From: Streptomyces broussonetiae
GTDB lineage: Bacteria; Actinomycetota; Actinomycetes; Streptomycetales; Streptomycetaceae
DNA: 64,000 bases
Reading direction: 5' to 3'
Assembly: GCF_009796285.1 (NCBI RefSeq)
Contig: NZ_CP047020.1
Span: forward strand, 1,922,001-1,986,000
Position 1 is the first letter of the stretch. Every line of letters begins with the position of its first letter. Shown here piece after piece: positions 33,826 to 42,526 of the stretch. The notes under the pieces are model-generated. The model saw nothing but the letters and a program-made list of their open reading frames with translations, was not told the DNA's origin and ran no database searches. A program made the position numbers and the translations under genes.

Positions 33826-34452
33826 TCACGCATCTCCGTAGGCTTCCCCTCCCAGTTCGAACTCCGCCGTGCCCGCCGTCGCATCCGCCAGCCAGCCGCG
33901 GAAGGCGTCCACGTCGGCGTCGGGCAGGCCGATCTCGATGCTGACGGCCTCGCCGTAGCGCACGTCACGGACCTCGCGGCCGGTGGCGTGCAGGTCGTTC
34001 TGGACCTTGCCCGCGCGCTGGTGGTCGACGGTCACGGTGGCCAGCCGGAAGCGGCGCCGGGTGAGGGTGCCGAGCGCGTCGAGGGCCTCGCCGACGGCGC
34101 CCCCGTAGGCGCGGATGAGCCCGCCGGCGCCGAGCTTGACCCCGCCGTAGTAGCGGGTGACGACCGCGACGACGTAGCGCATCTCACGGCGCAGGAGCAT
34201 CTGGAGCATGGGGACGCCGGCCGTGCCGCCGGGTTCGCCGTCGTCGCTGGCCTTCTGCACGGAGGCGTCGGCACCGATGACGTACGCCCAGCAGTTGTGG
34301 GTGGCGTCCGCGTGCTCCTTGCGAACGGAGGCGATGAAGTCCTGCGCCTCCTGCTCGGTGGCGGCCGAGGCGAGCGCGCACAGGAAGCGGGAGCGGTTGA
34401 TCTCGGTCTCGTGCACGCCCGCGCGGGCCACTGTGCGGTACTCGTCCTGCAT
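33826..34452 (-). CDS. IMPACT/YigZ-family protein
   Basis: A 208-residue protein of the YigZ/IMPACT family. The N-terminal UPF0029 domain has INRSRFLCALASAATEQEA, HNCWAYVIG, SDDGEPGGTAGVPML and VTRYYGGVKLGAGGLIRAYG. The C-terminal DUF1949 ferredoxin-like domain follows from about residue 135. The family is linked to translation control in eukaryotes and is broadly conserved but poorly defined in bacteria. It starts 169 bp after the histidine-phosphatase gene and ends 108 bp before sbcD, all on the minus strand. Confidence 0.93.
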   Translation of the reverse strand: MQDEYRTVARAGVHETEINRSRFLCALASAATEQEAQDFIASVRKEHADATHNCWAYVIGADASVQKASDDGEPGGTAGVPMLQMLLRREMRYVVAVVTRYYGGVKLGAGGLIRAYGGAVGEALDALGTLTRRRFRLATVTVDHQRAGKVQNDLHATGREVRDVRYGEAVSIEIGLPDADVDAFRGWLADATAGTAEFELGGEAYGDA

Positions 34453-34503
34453 CCCGTCAGCCTATGCGGTGAGCGCAGGTGCGGGTCACGGCAGCAGGCA
34501 CAC

Positions 34504-34544
34504 GCACGCGCGCGTGGTGCCACGGCGTGGCCACGCGCGCGTGC
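34504..34544. terminator. Long nested GC hairpin
   Basis: A perfect 14-bp inverted repeat (GCACGCGCGCGTGG / CCACGCGCGCGTGC) with a smaller CCAC/GTGG stem inside its 13-nt loop. It lies 80 bp past the phosphatase stop, so it is probably that operon's terminator. A second dyad (CCGCGGGA / TCCCGCGG, 34558-34587) is next to it. Confidence 0.65.
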
Positions 34545-34621
34545 TGCGGCCCGCCCCCCGCGGGAGCGCTCCTGTTTGTTCCCGCGGCTGCCGTGTCACG
34601 TTTTCTCCCTCGGCTCCCGCG

Positions 34622-35167
34622 TCACTCCTTGCTCCCGCGCGGCACGGTCACCCAGGTCAGCAGGGCCGCCCCCGGGACGAGGGCCGACCAGCCGGTGCCG
34701 TGCCAGGTGAGGACGGCGACCGCGGCCGTCGGGAACTTGGTCCGCACCCGCTCCAGTGTGTCGTCGAGACCGTCCCCGGCCAGCTCGAGGACGAGTTCCT
34801 CCAGTCCGGGGTTGTGTCCGACCAGCAGCAGGGTCTCCACCTCGGAGGGCACCTCGCGGACCACCTCCAGCAGGTCCGCCGCGTCGGCCGCGTACAGCCG
34901 CCGGTCGTAACGCACGGGCGGCGGGGTGCCCCACTCGGCGGAGGCCAGCTCCCAGGTGCGGCGGGCACGTACGGCGGTGGAGCACAGGGCGAGGTCGGGC
35001 AGGCAGTCGGCCTCGGCGAGAGTACGTCCGGCGGCCGGGGCGTCGCGCAGGCCGCGCCGCCCGAGCGGCCTGCGGTGGTCCTCGACGCCCTCGGGCCAGT
35101 CGGACTTGGCGTGCCTCAGCACCACCAGCCGGCGCAGCGGGCCCGCCGCACCCGCCCGCGCGCTCAC
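34622..35167 (-). CDS. SixA-like histidine phosphatase
   Basis: A 181-residue histidine-phosphatase-superfamily protein. The catalytic RHG motif appears as LRHAKSDW near residue 18, as in SixA phosphohistidine phosphatases. The second His is in LLVGHNPGLEELVLEL near residue 115, and the RARRTWELA block supplies phosphate-binding Arg residues. No signal peptide is present. The GTG start overlaps the upstream stop as GTGA, so it is coupled to the CysRS/MshC-like gene. The substrate is unknown; phosphohistidine proteins or small phosphate esters are both possible. Confidence 0.87.
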   Translation of the reverse strand: MSARAGAAGPLRRLVVLRHAKSDWPEGVEDHRRPLGRRGLRDAPAAGRTLAEADCLPDLALCSTAVRARRTWELASAEWGTPPPVRYDRRLYAADAADLLEVVREVPSEVETLLLVGHNPGLEELVLELAGDGLDDTLERVRTKFPTAAVAVLTWHGTGWSALVPGAALLTWVTVPRGSKE

Positions 35168-35925
35168 GCAAGGCTCCCGAGGTCGCGGGCGAGGTCGAGG
35201 GCCAGCAGGCGGTCGGCGTAGGCATAGGTCTCGAAGCGGGCGCCGTCGGGCAGATCCGGGGCGCTCTCCACGTCTCGCAGCACCTGCAGGACACCGGGCA
35301 GGTCGAGATCGTCCTCCCACGCGGAGCGCAGCCGCGCCCGCACCGACTCGGGCACCGGCCGCGACGGCTGCCGCGCCCAGCCGGCCACGGCCCGCCGCCA
35401 CCGCGCGAGCCACCCGGCCGCCTCGCCCAGCGCTGCGGAGTCCAGCCGGACGGTTTCACTGCGCGGCACGCGGAGCAGGGCGAGCCGGAAGGCCTCGGGG
35501 TCGCGCAGGAGGGCCGCCGGTGCGGGGTGGGGGCTGATTCCGGGGGTTTCTTCCCACTGTTCCCACCGCACCGGCGCCACCCGCACCACCGGCCCGTCCC
35601 CGAAGGTGTCCGGCGGCTGCGTCGTCACATGGATCGCCTGGGCCTCGCCCAGGCCCGCGGCCAGGTCGTGGCCGTCCTCGAAGGGGCGGACGGCCAGGGC
35701 GGCGGCTGCCGAGCGGAGTTCGGCGTGCTGCCCGGGTGCGGTCAGGGTCGTCCAGACCGGAGTGCCGCCCAGCTCGAGCGCGCGGACCAGGAGGTCGGCG
35801 GTGAGCAGCACCCGCAGGGCCGTCGGATCGAGGCCGGAGGCAACGGCCTCGATCCGGGTCAGGCCGCGCAGGGCGGGGGCAGCGGGGACGGGCTCACCGG
35901 TTCGGGCGTCGAGGATGTGCAGCAC
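35164..35925 (-). CDS. CysRS/MshC-like protein lacking catalytic motifs
   Basis: A 253-residue soluble protein. The C-terminal region (VRARLRSAWEDDLDLPGVLQ, VLRDV) resembles the helical domain of cysteinyl-tRNA synthetase and the mycothiol ligase MshC. The N-terminal part (ALRVLLTADLLVRALELGG) recalls their Rossmann half. The HIGH and KMSKS motifs and the zinc-binding cysteines are missing, so it should not activate cysteine. It may be a substrate-binding or regulatory paralogue; this is inferred. The GTG start giving VLHILDARTG has no clear ribosome-binding site. The next gene is coupled through GTGA. Confidence 0.6.
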   Translation of the reverse strand: MLHILDARTGEPVPAAPALRGLTRIEAVASGLDPTALRVLLTADLLVRALELGGTPVWTTLTAPGQHAELRSAAAALAVRPFEDGHDLAAGLGEAQAIHVTTQPPDTFGDGPVVRVAPVRWEQWEETPGISPHPAPAALLRDPEAFRLALLRVPRSETVRLDSAALGEAAGWLARWRRAVAGWARQPSRPVPESVRARLRSAWEDDLDLPGVLQVLRDVESAPDLPDGARFETYAYADRLLALDLARDLGSLA

Positions 35926-36100
35926 GGGGCGAGCGTAGGCGGGCGGACGGCCGTACGCAGGCATCTTCCGCCGAATCCGGACATGGCGGCGGGTGCCGGG
36001 GCGGGAATCCACGCATGGCGGTGGGTACCAGGGCGGGAATCCGGACACCGCTTTGTGATGTTGCTGTGGCGAACAGTTCCCGCAACGCGAGGAGGCGGCC

Positions 36101-36517
36101 ATGGCGGCCCCGTACGGAGACGAAGCGACGATCCGCAGGATCCTGACCGAGCTGGGTGACACGTGGGCCGTGGTGGGCCTGTCGTCCAACCGGAGCCGGG
36201 CCGCCTACGGCGTGGCACAGACCCTGCAGCGGTTCGGCAAGCGGATCGTGCCCGTCCATCCCAAGGCGGAGACGGTGCACGGCGAGAAGGGGTACGCCTC
36301 ACTTGCCGAGATCCCCTTCGCCGTGGACGTGGTCGACGTCTTCGTCAACAGCGACCTGGCCGGCCCGGTGGCCGACGAGGCCGTGGCGAAGGGCGCACGG
36401 GCGGTGTGGTTCCAGCTCGGAGTCGTGGACGAGGCCGCCCACGAGCGGACCCGGGCGGCAGGACTGGAGATGGTGATGGACCGTTGCCCGGCGATCGAAA
36501 TTCCCCTGCTGCAGTAG
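36101..36517 (+). CDS. CoA-binding domain protein (YccU-like)
   Basis: A 138-residue single-domain CoA-binding (Rossmann-like) protein. TWAVVGLSSNRSRAAYGVAQ carries the nucleotide loop, VPVHPKAETVHGEKGYASLA is the typical second block, and ARAVWFQLGVVDEAAHE, then VMDRCPAIE close the domain. Proteins of this type bind CoA and resemble the N-terminus of succinyl-CoA synthetase alpha, but stand-alone members have no assigned reaction. GAGGAGG lies just upstream of the ATG. It is monocistronic, with the permease promoter region following. Confidence 0.93.
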   Translation: MAAPYGDEATIRRILTELGDTWAVVGLSSNRSRAAYGVAQTLQRFGKRIVPVHPKAETVHGEKGYASLAEIPFAVDVVDVFVNSDLAGPVADEAVAKGARAVWFQLGVVDEAAHERTRAAGLEMVMDRCPAIEIPLLQ

Positions 36518-36652
36518 CGAATCTTTCCTTCTTCTCACAATGCATCGCTGAATATTGACATTCGTACTGGGCGTCTGACCTGTGACAAGGCTGTCACCGA
36601 CCGTGTGCCCAAGACAGCCAAGATCCCGGGTCAAAACTTGGTTAACAGTCTT

Positions 36653-36680
36653 TTGCTCGCCGGGAACGCCTCCCTAGCCT
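36653..36680 (+). promoter_or_regulatory. Candidate promoter of the APC permease gene
   Basis: TTGCTC and TAGCCT are separated by 16 bp, about 50 bp before the start codon. An upstream TTGACA at 36555 lacks a good partner. The 214-bp gap is distinctly AT-richer than its surroundings, as expected for a control region. Confidence 0.45.
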
Positions 36681-36731
36681 GTGGCCTCCTTCCCCGTTAA
36701 CGCTGCGTATAGATCTGAGAGGCCACAACAC

Positions 36732-38369
36732 ATGGCGAATGTCGACCAGGCTGCACCGGTAGCCACAAGCGACACCGGTGGTCTGCGCCGCGACGTCGGA
36801 CTCATCGGTCTGATGTGGGCATCGGTGGGATCCATCATCGGGTCCGGCTGGCTGTTCGGCGCCGAGAAGGCGGTCGTGGCGGCGGGCCCCGCGGCGATCA
36901 TCTCGTGGGTGATCGGTGCGGTGGCGATCGTGCTGCTCGCGCTTGTGCACGCCGAACTCGGCGGCATGTTCCCGGTCGCCGGCGGCACCGCCCGCTACCC
37001 GCACTACGCCTTCGGCGGTCTGGCCGGCATGTCCTTCGGCTGGTTCTCCTGGCTCCAGGCCGCGACGGTGGCGCCGATCGAGGTCGAGGCCATGATCGGC
37101 TATGCCAAGCACTGGCACTTCGCCGACGGCCTGCAGAACGCCAACGGCACGCTCACGACCAGCGGCATCGTCGTCGCGGTGCTCCTCATGGCGGTGTTCG
37201 TCGCGGTCAACTTCCTCGGCGTCCGCATCCTGGCCCACACCAACAGCGCCGCCACCTGGTGGAAGATCGCGGTCCCGCTCGCGGCGATCTTCATCATCGC
37301 CGTCGGCAACTTCCACACGTCCAACTTCACCTCCGAGGGCTTCGCCCCGTTCGGCGCCAAGGGCGTCCTCACCGCGATCAGCTCCAGCGGCATCATCTTC
37401 GCGCTGCTCGGCTTCGAGCAGGCGATCCAGCTGGCCGGCGAGAGCCGCAACCCCAAGCGTGACCTCCCGCGCGCGACGCTCGGCTCGGTGGCCATCGGCT
37501 CCGTGATCTACCTGCTCCTCCAGATCGTGTTCATCGGCGCCCTGCCGCACGCCTCCTTCGCCAAGGGCTGGGCGAACCTGGCCTACGCCGGCATCAGCGG
37601 CCCCTGGGCGGGTCTCGCCTCGCTGGTCGGCCTGGGCTGGCTGGCCTGGGTCCTGTACGCCGACGCGATCATCTCCCCCGGCGGCACCGGCCTGATCTAC
37701 ACCACCGCCACGTCCCGTATCTCCTACGGCCTGGCCAAGAACGGCTACGCGCCGAAGATCTTCGCCAAGACCGACTCGCGCGGTGTGCCGTGGTTCGGCC
37801 TGGCGATGTCGTTCGTGACCGGTGTGATCTGCTTCCTGCCGTTCCCGAGCTGGCAGACGCTGGTCGGCTTCATCACCTCCGCGAGCGTGCTGATGTACGC
37901 GGGCGCTCCGCTGGCCTACGGCGTCTTCAAGGACCGGCTGCCGAACCACGACCGTCCGTACAAGCTGCCCTTCGGCAACGTCATCTCGCCGCTGTCGTTC
38001 GTGGTCGCCAACCTGATCATCTTCTGGTCCGGCTGGGACACCCTGTGGCGGCTGGGCTTCGCGATCCTGATCGGCTACGTGCTGCTCGGCTCGTACGCCG
38101 CCTACGCGCTCCGCAAGGGCCTGCCCGACGCTCCCCGGCTGGACTTCAAGGCCGCGCAGTGGCTGCCGCCCTACCTGGTGGGCATCGGCGTGATCTCCTA
38201 CCTGAGCACCTTCGGCGGTACCGGTGACCTGCCGCTGTGGTGGGACATGCTGGTCGTCGCGGTGTTCTCGCTCGGCATCTACTACTGGGCCAAGGCCACG
38301 GCGTCCACGCCCGAGGCGATCGAGCGCAGCATCGAGGAGGTCGTGGTCACGGACGCGCCCGCGCACTGA
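36732..38369 (+). CDS. APC-superfamily amino acid permease
   Basis: A 545-residue integral membrane transporter with about 12 to 14 helices. The first reads LIGLMWASVGSIIGSGWLFG, with the GSG substrate-binding turn of APC transporters. The FALLGFEQAIQLAGESRNPK motif is the conserved region of helix 6 and the following loop. The overall look is closest to the aspartate:proton symporter (YveA/AspT-like) group, though the substrate is not proven. GAGAGG lies nine bases before the ATG. A 15-bp-stem terminator follows directly, so it is transcribed alone. Confidence 0.92.
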   Translation: MANVDQAAPVATSDTGGLRRDVGLIGLMWASVGSIIGSGWLFGAEKAVVAAGPAAIISWVIGAVAIVLLALVHAELGGMFPVAGGTARYPHYAFGGLAGMSFGWFSWLQAATVAPIEVEAMIGYAKHWHFADGLQNANGTLTTSGIVVAVLLMAVFVAVNFLGVRILAHTNSAATWWKIAVPLAAIFIIAVGNFHTSNFTSEGFAPFGAKGVLTAISSSGIIFALLGFEQAIQLAGESRNPKRDLPRATLGSVAIGSVIYLLLQIVFIGALPHASFAKGWANLAYAGISGPWAGLASLVGLGWLAWVLYADAIISPGGTGLIYTTATSRISYGLAKNGYAPKIFAKTDSRGVPWFGLAMSFVTGVICFLPFPSWQTLVGFITSASVLMYAGAPLAYGVFKDRLPNHDRPYKLPFGNVISPLSFVVANLIIFWSGWDTLWRLGFAILIGYVLLGSYAAYALRKGLPDAPRLDFKAAQWLPPYLVGIGVISYLSTFGGTGDLPLWWDMLVVAVFSLGIYYWAKATASTPEAIERSIEEVVVTDAPAH

Positions 38370-38380
38370 GCCACCCCTCC

Positions 38381-38419
38381 CGGTGTCCCGTCAGCAGAGC
38401 CGTGGCTGACGGGACACCG
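38381..38419 (+). terminator. Strong terminator after the permease gene
   Basis: Perfect 15-bp stem CGGTGTCCCGTCAGC / GCTGACGGGACACCG with a 9-nt loop, 11 bp after the permease stop. Confidence 0.85.
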
Positions 38420-38432
38420 TCATAATGCCGGG

Positions 38433-39683
38433 GTGATCTCCCCTTCCCCCTCCCCCTCCCCCCGCCCCGACTCCGCGTCCGGACAAGCCCGTACGGAGGA
38501 ACGTCGTACGGTCGTCGTCGTGGGCGCCGGGCCCGCCGGGCTCACCGTCGGCAACATCCTGCGGGCCGCCTCGGTCGACTGTGTCGTCCTGGAGACCGAG
38601 AGCAGGCAGTTCATCGAGACACGGGCCCGGGCCGGCGTCATCGAGGAATGGGCGGTGCGCGAACTCGCCCGCCGCGGCCTGGCCGGGCGGCTCCCGGAGC
38701 GGGCCGAGCTGCACAGCACCTGCGAGTTCCGCTTCGCCGGCGAGCGGTACCGCTTCCCCTACGCCGAGCTGACGGACCGTCATCACTACGTCTATCCACA
38801 GCCGTTGCTGGTGACGGACCTGGTACGGGAGTACGCCGACGTACGCGGCGGCGACATCCGTTTCGGCGTGCGCGACGTCAGGCTGCACGACCTGGACACG
38901 GACCGGCCCACGGTGTCGTACCGCTGCCCGCGGACAGGCGAACGGCGCCTGCTGCACTGCGACTTCGTCGCGGGCTGCGACGGGGCGCGCGGGGTGACCC
39001 GGGACGCGATACCCGAGGAGCAGCGGCGGACCGCACGGCAGGACGACGGCATCGCCTGGCTGGCGCTGCTCGCCGAGGTCCCGCCGTCGACGGACTGCGT
39101 CCTGTTCGGCGTCCATCCGCGCGGGTTCGCCGGGCAGATGCCCCGCAGTCCCGAGGTGACCCGGTTCTACCTCCAGTGCCCGCCGGGCGACGACCCCGAG
39201 AACTGGCCGCACGAGCGGGTCTGGGCCGAGCTGCGCGCACGGCTCGCCGCCGCCGGCGCACCCGCGCTCACCGAGGGACGGCTGATCGAGAAGCGGGTGC
39301 TGGACATGCACCACTACGTCGTCGAACCCCTGGCCCACGGGCGGCTGTTCCTGGCCGGTGACGCCGGTCACCTGGTCGCACCGATCGCCGCGAAGGGCAT
39401 GAACCTCGCCCTGCACGACGCCTTCCTGCTCGGCGACGCGCTCGCCGCGTACGTCACCGGGGGCGACGCGGGCGGCCTGGACGGCTACTCGGCCGCGAGT
39501 CTGCGCCGGGTGTGGGACTACCAGGAGTTCTCGCAGTGGCTGTCGGACATCTACCACGGCGTCGCGTCGGGTGATCCGTTCCGCGCCGGCACCACGCTGG
39601 CCCGGCTGCGCCGGCTGTTCTCCTCACCCGCCGCCGCGGCGGCCTTCGCCGAGCAGTACCTGGGCACGGCCGCGTCCTACTGA
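38433..39683 (+). CDS. pobA: 4-hydroxybenzoate 3-monooxygenase
   Basis: A 416-residue FAD monooxygenase that hydroxylates p-hydroxybenzoate to protocatechuate using NAD(P)H and oxygen. The FAD fold VVVVGAGPAGLTVGNIL is near residue 27. The RARAGVIEEWAVRELARRGL segment matches PobA. The DG motif is in GCDGARGVTRDAIPEEQ, and the flavin-contact motif LFLAGDAGHLVAPIAAKGMN is near residue 305. The C-terminus (RRVWDYQEFSQWLSDIYH) follows PobA closely. The Ser/Pro-rich first 20 residues are an extension or a mis-chosen start. No pca genes are adjacent. Its 3' end overlaps the convergent ArsR gene by seven bases. Confidence 0.87.
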   Translation: MISPSPSPSPRPDSASGQARTEERRTVVVVGAGPAGLTVGNILRAASVDCVVLETESRQFIETRARAGVIEEWAVRELARRGLAGRLPERAELHSTCEFRFAGERYRFPYAELTDRHHYVYPQPLLVTDLVREYADVRGGDIRFGVRDVRLHDLDTDRPTVSYRCPRTGERRLLHCDFVAGCDGARGVTRDAIPEEQRRTARQDDGIAWLALLAEVPPSTDCVLFGVHPRGFAGQMPRSPEVTRFYLQCPPGDDPENWPHERVWAELRARLAAAGAPALTEGRLIEKRVLDMHHYVVEPLAHGRLFLAGDAGHLVAPIAAKGMNLALHDAFLLGDALAAYVTGGDAGGLDGYSAASLRRVWDYQEFSQWLSDIYHGVASGDPFRAGTTLARLRRLFSSPAAAAAFAEQYLGTAASY

Positions 39684-40018
39684 GCCCGCTCGGCAAGGTG
39701 GTGGTCGGCGGTCTTGAGCGCCTCGTCCACCAGTCGGCGCAGGTGCCCGTGCGCGAGCGAGTAGACCACCCGGCGGCCCTCCTTGCGGGTCCTCACCAGA
39801 CCCGCAAGCCGCAGCCGGGCCAGATGCTGGCTGACGGCCGGGCGGGCGGCGCCGCACGACTCGGTGAGCGTGGTGACGTCGGCCTCTCCCGCCGTCAGCG
39901 CGTGCAACAGGGCGAGGCGGGTGCGGTCACCGAGCAGGGACAACAGCTCGGCGGCGAGCGTGAACTGCTCCTCGCCCGGGCTGCGCGGATGCGCATGGTG
40001 CGCAGGTGATAGGTGCAT
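39677..40018 (-). CDS. ArsR-family metal-responsive repressor
   Basis: A 113-residue winged-helix repressor. The HTH reads SCGAARPAVSQHLARLRLAG, followed by the wing LVRTRKEGRRVVYSLAHGHL and a C-terminal His-rich DEALKTADHHLAERAQ. The H-x-x-x-D/H arrangement in the last helix fits the alpha5 zinc sites of the CzrA/SmtB group; no CxC motif of the ArsR arsenic sensors is present. It is divergent from a cation diffusion facilitator, its likely target. Two ATGs are possible; the inner one (MHLSPAHHAH) is used because the outer one lies inside a dyad. Confidence 0.87.
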   Translation of the reverse strand: MHLSPAHHAHPRSPGEEQFTLAAELLSLLGDRTRLALLHALTAGEADVTTLTESCGAARPAVSQHLARLRLAGLVRTRKEGRRVVYSLAHGHLRRLVDEALKTADHHLAERAQ

Positions 40019-40020
40019 GC

Positions 40021-40036
40021 GTGCGCTCATACGCAC
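40021..40036. promoter_or_regulatory. Dyad between the ArsR and CDF genes
   Basis: GTGCG-N6-CGCAC lies in the 73-bp divergent gap, a candidate operator for the ArsR repressor. Confidence 0.4.
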
Positions 40037-40091
40037 ATAATGGGGCCGTGGGCGCCCGGCGTCCACTCCCACACACCGAAAGGGGACCGAC

Positions 40092-41267
40092 GTGAGCGAC
40101 CGGCGCCCTCATCAGCACGGGCACAGCCACGATCGCGGGCATGGGCATGTGCATGGCTACGACCACGCGCACCGGTCCGGGCACGTTCACGAGCAGGAGC
40201 ACCCGTCCGGGCACGAGCAGGCGCACGGGTCCGGGCACGGGCATGCACACGACCACCACGCCCGGCCCCGCACGCGCGCGGCCGGCCTGCGGCACCGCCT
40301 CGGCCACCTGCTCACTCCGCACTCCCACGAGACCGCGGACAAGCTGGACTCCGCTCTCGAGGCCTCGGCGCGCGGGATGCGGGCGCTGTGGGTGTCGCTG
40401 ACCGTGCTCGGGGCGACGGCGCTGACACAGGCGGCCGTGGTGGCCGTCTCCGGCTCGGTGGCGCTGCTCGGCGACAGCGTGCACAACGCGGCCGACGCCC
40501 TGACCGCCGTACCCCTCGGCATCGCGTTCGTGCTGGGACGGCGGGCGGCGACCCGCCGGTTCACGTACGGCTACGGCCGGGCCGAGGACCTCGCGGGGCT
40601 GGTGATCGTGCTGACCATCGCCGCCTCGGCAGCCTTCGCCGCATGGACGGCCGTCGGCCGGCTGCTCGATCCGCGCCCGGTCACCCACCTCCCCGCCGTC
40701 GCGGTGGCCGCGCTCGTCGGATTCGCCGGCAACGAGTGGGTGGCCCGGTACCGGATCCGGGTGGGCCGCGAGATCGGTTCGGCGGCGCTCGTCGCCGACG
40801 GCCTGCACGCCCGCACCGACGGCTTCGCCTCGCTGGCCGTCCTGGTGGGCGCCGGCGGCTCCGCGCTCGGCTTCCGACTGGCCGATCCGGTCGTGGGGTT
40901 GGCGATCACCGCGGCGATCGCGCTGGTGCTGCGGGACGCGGCGCGCGAGGTGTTCCGTCGGGTGCTCGACGCCGTCGACCCGGCACTGGTGGACCGGGCC
41001 GAGCGGGCGGTGTCGGCGGTAGCGGGCGTGCGCGCGGTGGGCGAGCTGCGGCTGCGCTGGATCGGGCACCGGCTGCGGGCCGAACTCGCGGTGGTGGTGG
41101 ACGGCGAGGCGACGGTACGGCAGGCGCATGCGATCGCCGTCGAGGCCGAACACGCGCTGCTGCACGCCGTACCGCGGCTGACGGCCGCCCTGGTGCACGC
41201 CGACCCGGCACCGGCGCCGGGCGAGAGCGACCCGCATCTGGCGCTGGCCCACCACCTCACGGCCTGA
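40092..41267 (+). CDS. Cation diffusion facilitator, Zn/Cd/Co exporter
   Basis: A 391-residue CDF exporter with six membrane helices. The first 60 residues hold about twenty His in GH/HGH repeats, a cytosolic metal-catching tail. Metal-site residues are seen in LLGDSVHNAADALTAVPLG (HxxxD of helix 2) and LVADGLHARTDGFASLAVLV (HxxxD of helix 5), the H/D set typical of zinc transporters. A cytosolic C-terminal domain follows from about residue 290. AAAGGGGACC lies before the GTG start. The divergent ArsR gene should induce it under metal stress. Confidence 0.92.
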   Translation: MSDRRPHQHGHSHDRGHGHVHGYDHAHRSGHVHEQEHPSGHEQAHGSGHGHAHDHHARPRTRAAGLRHRLGHLLTPHSHETADKLDSALEASARGMRALWVSLTVLGATALTQAAVVAVSGSVALLGDSVHNAADALTAVPLGIAFVLGRRAATRRFTYGYGRAEDLAGLVIVLTIAASAAFAAWTAVGRLLDPRPVTHLPAVAVAALVGFAGNEWVARYRIRVGREIGSAALVADGLHARTDGFASLAVLVGAGGSALGFRLADPVVGLAITAAIALVLRDAAREVFRRVLDAVDPALVDRAERAVSAVAGVRAVGELRLRWIGHRLRAELAVVVDGEATVRQAHAIAVEAEHALLHAVPRLTAALVHADPAPAPGESDPHLALAHHLTA

Positions 41268-41275
41268 CCTCGGGC

Positions 41276-41833
41276 TCAGGCGACCCCGAGCCCCTCCAGC
41301 ACCACGGCGCCGGGCAGTTCGGCCAGTGCCTTGCCGGGCACCAGCAGCTTGCCGCGCCGGCGTCCGCTGCCGACGAGGACGTAGGGCAGGTCGGCGACGG
41401 CCGAGTCCACGAGCACCGGCCAGCCGGCGGGCAGGCCGACCGGGGTGATGCCGCCGTACTCCATGCCGGTCTCGCCGGTCGCCGTGTCCATCGAGGCGAA
41501 CGAGGCCTTGCGGGCGCCGAGATGGCGGCGCACGACGCCGTTGACGTCGGCCCGGGTGGTGGACAGCACCAGGCACGCGGCGAGGGTGGTCCCGCCGCCG
41601 CGCCTGCCCGCGACCACCACGCAGTTCGCCGACTGCTCCAGCAGGTCGCGGCCGTAGTGCTCCACGAAGACGGCGGTGTCGGCCCAGCGCGGGTCGGTGT
41701 CGACGTAGAGGATCCGGTCGGCCGGGACCGTGCCCTGCCACCCGCGTACGGCGTCGGCGACGGGGGCGGTCAGTTCGTCCAGGCAGTCCGGGACCGGGGT
41801 GGCGGTGTCGAAGTCTCCGATGGGTGCGCGCAT
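41276..41833 (-). CDS. YbaK/EbsC-family aminoacyl-tRNA deacylase
   Basis: A 185-residue single-domain protein of the YbaK/ProX family, which removes misloaded amino acids from tRNA. The core is visible in FVEHYGRDLLEQSANCVVVA, RGGGTTLAACLVLSTTRADV, and the GITPVGLP motif of the active-site rim. The conserved lysine is probably in LGARKASFAS. No other domain is attached. It converges on the CDF gene with eight bases between stops and starts 43 bp after the XRE-cupin gene, both on the minus strand. Confidence 0.9.
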   Translation of the reverse strand: MRAPIGDFDTATPVPDCLDELTAPVADAVRGWQGTVPADRILYVDTDPRWADTAVFVEHYGRDLLEQSANCVVVAGRRGGGTTLAACLVLSTTRADVNGVVRRHLGARKASFASMDTATGETGMEYGGITPVGLPAGWPVLVDSAVADLPYVLVGSGRRRGKLLVPGKALAELPGAVVLEGLGVA

Positions 41834-41875
41834 GGCCGCACGCTAACAAGGCGCGACCGCCCGCGCCGGGGTGTC

Positions 41876-42448
41876 TCACTGCACGGGCGGAACGGACACG
41901 GCCATCGTCATCTCCATCGGGACGTCACCGCGATTGCCGTACACATGCGGGAGGTTCGCCTCGAAGGAGGCGCTCGCGCCGACCGGGATCATATGGTCCT
42001 CGCCGTCGACGGTGAGGGTCAGTTCACCCGCGGTCACATGGACCAGCTCGACAGTGCCGGCCGGGTGCGGCTCCGACGGGCTCTGCTCGCCGGGCATCAG
42101 CCGCCAGTCCCACATCTCCAGCGGACCGGGGGCCTCCGTGCCCGCCAGCAGCCGGTTGTAGCTCCCGGCCTCGGTGGACCACAGCCGTACGGCCCGCTCG
42201 GCGGGGACGATGCGCACCTTCGGGCCCTGCTCGTAGTCGAGGAGGGTCGTGATGCTGACGCCGAGCGCGTCGCCGATCTTGACCACGGTGCCGATGCTCG
42301 GGTTGGTGCGTGCCTGCTCGATCTGGATGAGCATGCCACGGCTGACACCGGCCCGGGCGGCGAGCACGTCCAGGGTGAAGCCGCGCACCGAGCGCCAGTG
42401 CCTGACGTTGCGCGCCAAGGACTGGGTCAGCAGTTCGAGGTCCGACAC
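41876..42448 (-). CDS. XRE-cupin transcriptional regulator
   Basis: A 190-residue regulator. An N-terminal HTH_3 domain (VRHWRSVRGFTLDVLAARAG, VSRGMLIQIEQARTNPSI) is followed by a C-terminal cupin sensor (PHPAGTVELVHVTAGELTLT, VDGEDHMIPVGASASFEA). The GTG giving VSDLELLTQSLARNV is chosen because GGACGG lies upstream; an ATG eight codons earlier lacks a binding site. It is divergent from an EamA exporter over a 107-bp gap with two dyads, so it probably controls that exporter and itself. The cupin ligand is unknown. Confidence 0.9.
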   Translation of the reverse strand: MSDLELLTQSLARNVRHWRSVRGFTLDVLAARAGVSRGMLIQIEQARTNPSIGTVVKIGDALGVSITTLLDYEQGPKVRIVPAERAVRLWSTEAGSYNRLLAGTEAPGPLEMWDWRLMPGEQSPSEPHPAGTVELVHVTAGELTLTVDGEDHMIPVGASASFEANLPHVYGNRGDVPMEMTMAVSVPPVQ

Positions 42449-42488
42449 GTTCCGTCCATTATTCGAGATCATTCACTATTTTGGATGA

Positions 42489-42512
42489 CGTAGTTCAACT
42501 CAGTGAACTACG
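42489..42512. promoter_or_regulatory. Operator dyad 1, XRE-cupin/EamA region
   Basis: CGTAGTTCA-N6-TGAACTACG is a perfect 9-bp inverted repeat in the divergent gap. Confidence 0.6.
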
Positions 42513-42526
42513 GTGAAGCGCACACG

